Positions 31,318 to 36,176 of a stretch of DNA of 36,176 bases are shown here, piece by piece. Origin of the DNA: an uncultured Gilliamella sp. GTDB taxonomy: Bacteria > Pseudomonadota > Gammaproteobacteria > Enterobacterales > Orbaceae. The first letter of the stretch is position 1; each line of letters begins with the position of its first letter. A program made the position numbers and the translations under genes. The stretch spans positions 1-36,176 of the forward strand of contig CAMLMY010000021.1 in assembly GCA_946481345.1 (NCBI GenBank), given 5' to 3'. The notes under the pieces were generated by a model. That model did not search any database. It was not told the DNA's origin and saw only the letters and a list, made by a program, of their open reading frames with translations.

Positions 31318-32646
31318 ATGGCTAAAATATCAGGCATTCTTACAGATGGTGCCGGTCAAATTATTAGTGACTGTGTTATCGAGTTGTACGCAAAAAAAAC
31401 CACTAGCGAAGTGCTAATGCAAACACATGCATTTATTGTTGCAAATGACGGTAGATATTCAATAGATGTACTGCCATGTGATTATGAAGTTAGCCTAATT
31501 ATTAATGGTTTCCCCAAAAAACGATTAGGCACTATAAAGGTATATTCCAACTCTGGCGATGGCACATTAAATGATTATTTAACAGATCCGACCGAAACGG
31601 AAATAAATTCCGAATTTATCCAGCAGGTTCTTGATGCTCGCAATGAAGCAGGAAAATCAGCAAAGGCTGCCAAACAATCAGAAACAAATGCAGTGAATAT
31701 ACTAAATAATGTTGTAAAAAAAACAGGCGATACAATTAAAACATTAACAATTACTGATCCTATCGCTCTATGTCTAAAAGGAGCAGGTAAAGATATTATG
31801 ACAGTATTTCACTATGATGGCACATCTTTTGAAATTCTATTTAATAAAGGTAGTGACCCAAATGGACTAAAAGCAATTCAAATCAACTCAAAAACGGGGG
31901 ACGTTAATTTTAATCATAATGCGGCTATCAATGGTAAATCAATAATAAAACAAGGCGATTATGGAGTTGGTGGACTAGCGATTAGAGATGCTGGCGACGG
32001 AAGCTATCCAAAAGAATGTCAATATATCTACTTTTCAAAAAATGCAGTTGGAAATCCTGTTCCAACATCAGCATTAACAGGTATAAACATTGTTAATCAT
32101 CCAGACTGGGGCTTACAATTTTTGGGTCAAGACGGAGTACCAAACCCCAAAATATTTGTTAGAACGATCGGCTATGGTGGATTTATAGGAACTGCTGAAT
32201 TTATTACTTCTGCGAATTCAACAATTGATAGTAACGGCTTTCTTAAAGCAGCTTCACCTATTTTAAGATTATTTGCTAATGATGATGTTAATCCGGATGA
32301 GGGTTTTATTAAAGCCGGTTTTGCTCATGTTAATGATGAAGCTAAAAACGCGTATGCAAAGAAAATTGCTGTCGGTCATTATGAAATACACGGAAGTTTA
32401 GGATTTGCCAAAGAAGGGTGGTATATCACACTACCAGAAGACGCGAACGGTAATAAAAAATTCTTTGCTGACTATTCAGTTGATGAAAATAATATTATTA
32501 CTATTAAAACCTACACTAGAAAATTTGATACAAATCGCTGTGAAATTGTTGCAGGTGATCCAATTGATATTACGGAAGGGCGTTGGATTGATGTACGTCT
32601 GGACATGGTAGTTAATGATTCGCCTTATAAACAATCCGAAGAGTAA
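31318..32646 (+). CDS. Side tail fibre protein
   Basis: The 442-residue protein starts with the prophage tail-fibre N-terminal domain (MAKISGILTDGAGQIISDCVIELYAKKT..., PF08400-type), which attaches fibres to the tail. A helical stalk near 110-130 (EAGKSAKAAKQSETNAVN) and beta-rich shaft follow, and the C-terminal domain (HYEIHGSLGFAKEGWYITLPEDANGN) resembles fibre tips seen in other phages. Distal fibre parts contact the cell surface. The ATG has GAGG upstream. No fibre chaperone (Tfa) gene follows, as is often found in lambdoids. Confidence 0.85.
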   Translation: MAKISGILTDGAGQIISDCVIELYAKKTTSEVLMQTHAFIVANDGRYSIDVLPCDYEVSLIINGFPKKRLGTIKVYSNSGDGTLNDYLTDPTETEINSEFIQQVLDARNEAGKSAKAAKQSETNAVNILNNVVKKTGDTIKTLTITDPIALCLKGAGKDIMTVFHYDGTSFEILFNKGSDPNGLKAIQINSKTGDVNFNHNAAINGKSIIKQGDYGVGGLAIRDAGDGSYPKECQYIYFSKNAVGNPVPTSALTGINIVNHPDWGLQFLGQDGVPNPKIFVRTIGYGGFIGTAEFITSANSTIDSNGFLKAASPILRLFANDDVNPDEGFIKAGFAHVNDEAKNAYAKKIAVGHYEIHGSLGFAKEGWYITLPEDANGNKKFFADYSVDENNIITIKTYTRKFDTNRCEIVAGDPIDITEGRWIDVRLDMVVNDSPYKQSEE

Positions 32647-32749
32647 TATAGATTATCCAAACAATATAAATAATAGATTTTTTATTATAAATATATAAAC
32701 TATATACCCATTCCTAACAAACATAATAAAGATAAAGTGAGGTTCTGGA

Positions 32750-34000
32750 ATGGGTAAACTTGTCGCAGTGGTAGGCGATCGAACAACGAAAGGCGGATAT
32801 ATTATTACTGGGTCAGGTCCTGCTACTTGTGGTGGACGGTGTATAGCTTTAGTGGGTGATTTGGTCACTTGTCCAAAATGTAGAAGTAAAGGACAAATTG
32901 TTGAGGGAGCACCTAATTTTACATTTCATGGTAAACCGGCTGCTTATAATGGTTGCCGTGTAGCTTGCAAATGTACCCCTGTAGGAAGTAATCAAATTAT
33001 AGCGGGTCTAAGCTGGATGTCCATTGATGTTATCCCGCCAAAATCATCAGAAAGCACAAGATATGTATCTAATCCTGAAACTCGTTCAAAAATCAGATTA
33101 GATGTAAAAAAGCTATTAGATTTAGCTAAAGAAGTTTGCGAAAAGCACTTATACTATATGGTGATTCAACAGGAATTTATGAGGGCTATAGAAATCTTTG
33201 CAAATAGTATAGTTACTCAGGTTGATAATGGCTCAATAAGTTATGCGGAAGGCTCGGAAGAAATCCAAAAAGAGAAAAAAAGCCTCCTTGAGCAAGCATA
33301 TCTCTGGGGTAAAAATGGTCTTTCTGTTTTAGGTGGTATAGGTCAGATTATGTCAGGGGTAGCATTGTGTGAGACTGGTCTCGGTTGTGTATTTGCAGCT
33401 CCTATAGTTGCTCACGGATTGAATGGCACATATGAAGGCGGGGCGGGTATTTATAATGGAGTTATGAATCAAATTGACGGTGGTAATAGGAGTTTAGAAG
33501 TTGAAGGACCCCTAAGAAAGGGGTATCAATCAGCCGTAGAAGCATTAGGGTTTGACAGTTCGGTCGGTTCTATAGTCTATGATGTATTTGATTTAGCAGT
33601 TTCAGTACAAGGTAAATTAAAGCTTGTGGCTAAATTAAACGAATTTGGAGATCGAAAATTTAAACTGTTTTCGTATGGAAGACAGGATCTAGAAAGGGCT
33701 TATAAACAAATGAGTGATAAGCTACTTGCTTTAGAAATATTTAGTGATTCTTCATTGACCTTTGATATTATAAATCAGTTGAGCAATGTTTTCTTTTATA
33801 ACAAAACTACAGAACAGGTTATTATGACTGTTAAAGAGCCAGAAACAATTACTAATGTGGGGCAGATTGTTGATGACTGTCATCTTGTAATAACTATAAC
33901 GGGCACAGATGAAGATGTACCGGCTTATTATCGCTGTAAGACAAGTGATAACACCGAATATAGAAAAGATCTAGATGGCAATATAATTAAGGTTGATTAG
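32750..34000 (+). CDS. PAAR-domain T6SS-type effector with DUF4225-like toxin region
   Basis: The 416-residue protein opens with a PAAR domain (residues 1-86: MGKLVAVVGDRTTKGG, Cys27, Cys31, Cys41, Cys44, His60, GKPAAYNGC), the cap that tips VgrG/Hcp needles. The middle has a helical region, then at about 190-260 a hydrophobic LSVLGGIGQIMSGVALC...APIVAHGLNGTYEGG...GPLRKGYQ pattern that matches my recollection of DUF4225, seen in PAAR and Rhs effectors. Siphovirus tails do not use PAAR spikes, so this is probably cargo for a host type VI system, made after lysogeny. Two membrane proteins follow and are likely immunity factors. The 103 bases before it are AT-rich with a GAGG ribosome site. Confidence 0.8.
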   Translation: MGKLVAVVGDRTTKGGYIITGSGPATCGGRCIALVGDLVTCPKCRSKGQIVEGAPNFTFHGKPAAYNGCRVACKCTPVGSNQIIAGLSWMSIDVIPPKSSESTRYVSNPETRSKIRLDVKKLLDLAKEVCEKHLYYMVIQQEFMRAIEIFANSIVTQVDNGSISYAEGSEEIQKEKKSLLEQAYLWGKNGLSVLGGIGQIMSGVALCETGLGCVFAAPIVAHGLNGTYEGGAGIYNGVMNQIDGGNRSLEVEGPLRKGYQSAVEALGFDSSVGSIVYDVFDLAVSVQGKLKLVAKLNEFGDRKFKLFSYGRQDLERAYKQMSDKLLALEIFSDSSLTFDIINQLSNVFFYNKTTEQVIMTVKEPETITNVGQIVDDCHLVITITGTDEDVPAYYRCKTSDNTEYRKDLDGNIIKVD

Positions 34001-34004
34001 AAAA

Positions 34005-34325
34005 ATGATAATTTTCACTTGTGCCCTCTATTATTTTTTAGTAATAGTTGGTTGCTTTTTTCAGTATTATTTTAAAAAATTTACAGCTTCTGATTATTAC
34101 ATGAATCCACAATTAAATCTTAAAAGAATATTATGCATTGTATATCATTATTTTATATTAGCTTACTCAATGTTATTATTTTGGTTAGTTGGAAATAAAG
34201 TAATACAAAGTTTTACCGTCCTAATTTCTGTATTTATAATTATCTTTGTCTTTAACTCCTATAGGAGTAATTTAGAGTTTGCCTTAAGTACCAGAAAAAT
34301 AAAAAGGAAAAGAAAATGGAAATAA
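34005..34325 (+). CDS. Probable immunity membrane protein 1, 106 aa
   Basis: A TTG at 33993 is in frame and overlaps the effector stop, but the ATG at 34005 is the simpler start. It has three hydrophobic spans (about residues 1-18, 44-62 and 67-87) and a basic tail (KIKRKRKWK). It shares the YYFxxxxASDYY...LNLKRI pattern with the next gene. Tight linkage to the effector and membrane location fit an immunity protein that neutralises a membrane-acting toxin. The DNA is even more AT-rich than the phage core, which suggests horizontal origin. Confidence 0.65.
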   Translation: MIIFTCALYYFLVIVGCFFQYYFKKFTASDYYMNPQLNLKRILCIVYHYFILAYSMLLFWLVGNKVIQSFTVLISVFIIIFVFNSYRSNLEFALSTRKIKRKRKWK

Positions 34326-34359
34326 AAATATTGTATTAAGACTAAAGAGCTATCTAACA

Positions 34360-34656
34360 ATGATTATTCAATGGATATTATTTATTTGCTTAATGGTATT
34401 AAGTGTTTATATTAGACTTTATTTTTTCTTACGTGCATCAAATTATTATAGTGATAAATCTTTAAATCTTAAGCGAATATATGCAATTATTTATTATATT
34501 TTTGCGCTTAGTTATTGTGTTTATATGTTTTTTGTAGTATTTGATAACTTGGAAGTGATTGGAGGGAAATTTTTATTTACATTCCTTTCATGGGTTTTAA
34601 TTATGAATTTCGTTATGAATATGTTTTTTGTAATTAGCCTAACACATAAATACTAA
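34360..34656 (+). CDS. Probable immunity membrane protein 2, paralogue of the preceding gene, 98 aa
   Basis: Three hydrophobic spans and the block RASNYYSDKSLNLKRIYAIIYYIFALSY align with TASDYYMNPQLNLKRILCIVYHYFILAY of the preceding gene, so the two are diverged duplicates. The ribosome site is weak. Together with the PAAR effector they form a 1.9-kb cargo block between tail fibre and integrase genes. The second copy may guard against related effectors from competitors or be a backup. Confidence 0.65.
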   Translation: MIIQWILFICLMVLSVYIRLYFFLRASNYYSDKSLNLKRIYAIIYYIFALSYCVYMFFVVFDNLEVIGGKFLFTFLSWVLIMNFVMNMFFVISLTHKY

Positions 34657-34674
34657 AAATAAATAAAAGTAATT

Positions 34675-34698
34675 GGTAGGTATTTGAAAATGCCTACC
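34675..34698. terminator. Convergent hairpin between cargo block and integrase
   Basis: A 10-bp stem (34675-34684 with 34689-34698, one T-G pair) and TGAA loop lie between convergent genes. Neither side has a perfect T-run. CCACAC (34697-34702) can also pair with GTGTGG (34724-34729). It is possibly a bidirectional terminator. Confidence 0.5.
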
Positions 34699-34754
34699 AC
34701 ACCATGAATAACTAATATTATAAGTGTGGATAAGGTTTTGATAAGTATTTTTAT

Positions 34755-35951
34755 TTATAGTGAATTTAGTTTATTTTCCCATTCTGTTATTATTTTTTGT
34801 TTTTCTTTCCAATAGTCATATCGATCATAATGTTTACTCGATACTCCCGGAATTTTATGATTTTGTAGACGATCTCTCATTTCTGAACTAATCCCCATTG
34901 CCCCTGCTAACGTTTTGAATGTTCTTCGAAGATCTCTTGGTGTAAAGGGTTGCATCTTTTTAATTTTACAATATTTTCTTATCTGTTTAGCAAATTCGGA
35001 AGTTTCTAAATGTCCTGATTCTGTCTTGGCTGGGAAAATAAAACCACTTTTATTTTTAATATTTTTTAATGAATTTATAATTGTATCGCATAACGGCACA
35101 ACGTGATAATTCTTCATTTTTGAAATTTCAGGGGGTATAGTTATTTCTTTACTAGAAAGGTTTATATTTTTCCAATCGTTGGTGATGAGTTCCCATGGTC
35201 GTTGTCCTCCACTATATATGCATAATAACGTTAGCAGTTTAAAATTTGGATGTAAAGCTGATTCAATCGCTGGTTTGTTACAATCATCAATTAATTCTTT
35301 TAACTCTGTCCATGATAAAAACCTATCGCCGGCTTTTTCTACGCCTTGTTGCTTAGGAACAATAGTAACAGGATTAGAATCCAAACCATAAATTATAGTG
35401 TTTCTTATATTAGCAGGATCATTGTCTGCTTTTAGTCCATAATTGAAAGCAGCATGTACTGCCGCGCGAATTTTATTAGCCCCAGCTAGTGCGCCTCTAT
35501 TAATAACCTCAGATAACATTAATTTAATATCTGTGGATGTAATATTCTTAGCCTGTTTATTTCGATCGATAAATTGACTATTTAGAACTTGATTTAGTCT
35601 ATTTTGAGTCGTCCCCCAAGATCGCTTACCTGTCATTTTCATATTATTAATATAATCATTGAATAGTTGCTCTATCGTTGCTTTTTGGATTTCGTTATCT
35701 GTTTTTTTTGAATTTAATAATATTTCATTTGATTTTTTAATAGCTTCTGATAGAAGTATAACTGGATAATCACCAAGAATTATAAATCTGGTTTTTTTAT
35801 TTTCAAAATATCTGTATACAAACACTTTGCGTCCTGATGGAAAAACTCTAATTCCAATTCGACCAGTGTTCTTGGTTTCTGTATCATGCCATGAATAATA
35901 ATCTTTTTCTTTAGGTTTTAGCGATTTTATTTTACTGTTAGTTAATATCAT
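34755..35951 (-). CDS. int: Tyrosine integrase, P4-type
   Basis: The 398-residue protein has an N-terminal DUF4102-like arm-binding domain (residues 1-90, with GIRVFPSGRKVFVYRY), a core-binding domain (about 95-180) and a catalytic domain. Catalytic residues visible are Arg251 (GGQRPWE), a lysine at 278/280, Arg339 and Arg342 in PRDLRRT, His365 (QNHK) and the nucleophile Tyr375 in KHYDRYD. It inserts and excises the prophage at a tRNA-Arg 3' end. No excisionase gene is recognised nearby. The gene runs toward the phage interior with its start 168 bases from the att core. Confidence 0.94.
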   Translation of the reverse strand: MILTNSKIKSLKPKEKDYYSWHDTETKNTGRIGIRVFPSGRKVFVYRYFENKKTRFIILGDYPVILLSEAIKKSNEILLNSKKTDNEIQKATIEQLFNDYINNMKMTGKRSWGTTQNRLNQVLNSQFIDRNKQAKNITSTDIKLMLSEVINRGALAGANKIRAAVHAAFNYGLKADNDPANIRNTIIYGLDSNPVTIVPKQQGVEKAGDRFLSWTELKELIDDCNKPAIESALHPNFKLLTLLCIYSGGQRPWELITNDWKNINLSSKEITIPPEISKMKNYHVVPLCDTIINSLKNIKNKSGFIFPAKTESGHLETSEFAKQIRKYCKIKKMQPFTPRDLRRTFKTLAGAMGISSEMRDRLQNHKIPGVSSKHYDRYDYWKEKQKIITEWENKLNSL

Positions 35952-35961
35952 AATTTTTTTA

Positions 35962-36035
35962 CTGCTTAAGTTAGCTGCTTAAGTTTGAGTGCAATAGAAT
36001 GCAATATAAATAAAAAGAATGCAACTGCATGCAAT
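35962..36035. repeat. Candidate integrase arm-type sites and direct repeats
   Basis: An 11-base repeat CTGCTTAAGTT occurs at 35962-35972 and 35975-35985. Four RTGCAAY boxes follow at 35989, 35999, 36019 and 36029, spaced 10, 20 and 10 bases, on the same face of the helix. They lie between the integrase start and the att core, where arm-type sites are expected. Confidence 0.6.
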
Positions 36036-36118
36036 AGTAGATTTAGCTTAACTATGTAATTTTAAACGAAATAAAAATAAATTAAATTATATTAAATTAA
36101 ATTAAACTATAAACGTTT

Positions 36119-36166
36119 GGACTTCTAAGCCGTAGGTCACAGGTTCGAATCCTGTAGGGGACGCCA
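36119..36166 (+). pseudogene. 3' half of tRNA-Arg(UCU): attachment site attR
   Basis: The anticodon loop CTTCTAA (36122-36128, anticodon TCT), variable loop, T-arm ACAGG/TTCGAAT/CCTGT (36139-36155), acceptor strand, discriminator G and CCA (36164-36166) are intact. No D-arm or 5' acceptor strand precedes: the upstream bases are AT-rich phage DNA and do not pair. This is the duplicated 3' end left by integration. The intact tRNA should lie left of the window. Confidence 0.85.
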
Positions 36167-36176
36167 TAAAAATCAA

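Noticed and set aside
35962-36035. CRISPR-like repeats
   Set aside because: Repeat units are 7-11 bases with 3-13 base spacing, far too short for CRISPR. Position supports integrase arm sites.
36080-36112. ATTAA-rich repeat as a replication origin or iteron
   Set aside because: It is simple AT-rich sequence beside the att site with no iteron length or DnaA box. IHF or bending is more likely, but not shown.
36100-36166. Complete tRNA gene at the right end
   Set aside because: Only the anticodon arm onward is present. The bases upstream do not form a D-arm or the 5' acceptor strand and the 5' anticodon stem does not pair, so it is a truncated att copy.

Overview
The window is almost entirely one temperate, tailed-phage prophage of the lambda/HK97 siphovirus type, about 36 kb, in a low-GC gammaproteobacterial-type host. 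The AT-rich composition, the Ash, KilA-N, lambda-type tail and P4-type integrase families, and the T6SS-type PAAR protein fit an Orbaceae-like host (Gilliamella and relatives). That host call is inference, because no chromosomal gene is present. The right end carries the 3' half of a tRNA-Arg(UCU) next to the integrase gene. This is the expected signature of a prophage end (attR). The intact tRNA and other attachment site should lie left of base 1 and are not visible.

Layout: (1) 56-3341, minus strand: a leftward early operon of small genes led by an Ash-family gene. Five of the genes look like diverged tandem paralogues. (2) 3342-4454: immunity region with a candidate pL, a terminator behind the cI-type repressor, and the repressor/Cro intergenic region with pR and operator-like TGTTTA repeats. 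(3) 4455-9163, plus strand: Cro-like gene, early genes, and a replication module (possible nuclease, DEAH helicase, zinc-ribbon/Toprim primase) followed by small accessory genes. (4) 9215-10468: an unusual protein joining an HNH/AP2 homing-endonuclease-like half to an antiterminator Q-like half, followed by a promoter plus terminator pair typical of a Q-controlled late promoter. (5) 10555-11768: holin, GH24 endolysin, and overlapping Rz/Rz1 spanins. (6) 11883-13456: a small gene, a structured RNA resembling the C4 antisense RNA, a KilA-N antirepressor, and a 521-base palindrome-rich non-coding stretch that may hold cos. (7) 13457-20619: HNH protein, terminase subunits, portal, protease, HK97-fold capsid and head-tail joining genes. 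(8) 20708-32646: tail tube, G/GT chaperones with an A_AAA_AAG frameshift site, tape measure, a lipoprotein moron, tail tip genes M, L, K, I, J, and a tail fibre. (9) 32750-34656: PAAR plus DUF4225-like effector and two related membrane proteins, a probable effector/immunity cargo. (10) 34755-36166: tyrosine integrase, phased arm-type repeats and attR.

Working model: the repressor holds pL and pR silent. After induction, Cro and the replication genes act, then the Q half of the fused protein allows read-through of the tR'-like terminator into lysis, head and tail genes. The C4-like RNA with the KilA-N antirepressor looks like a second immunity switch. The lipoprotein and the PAAR module are carried outside the structural programme and probably serve the lysogen.
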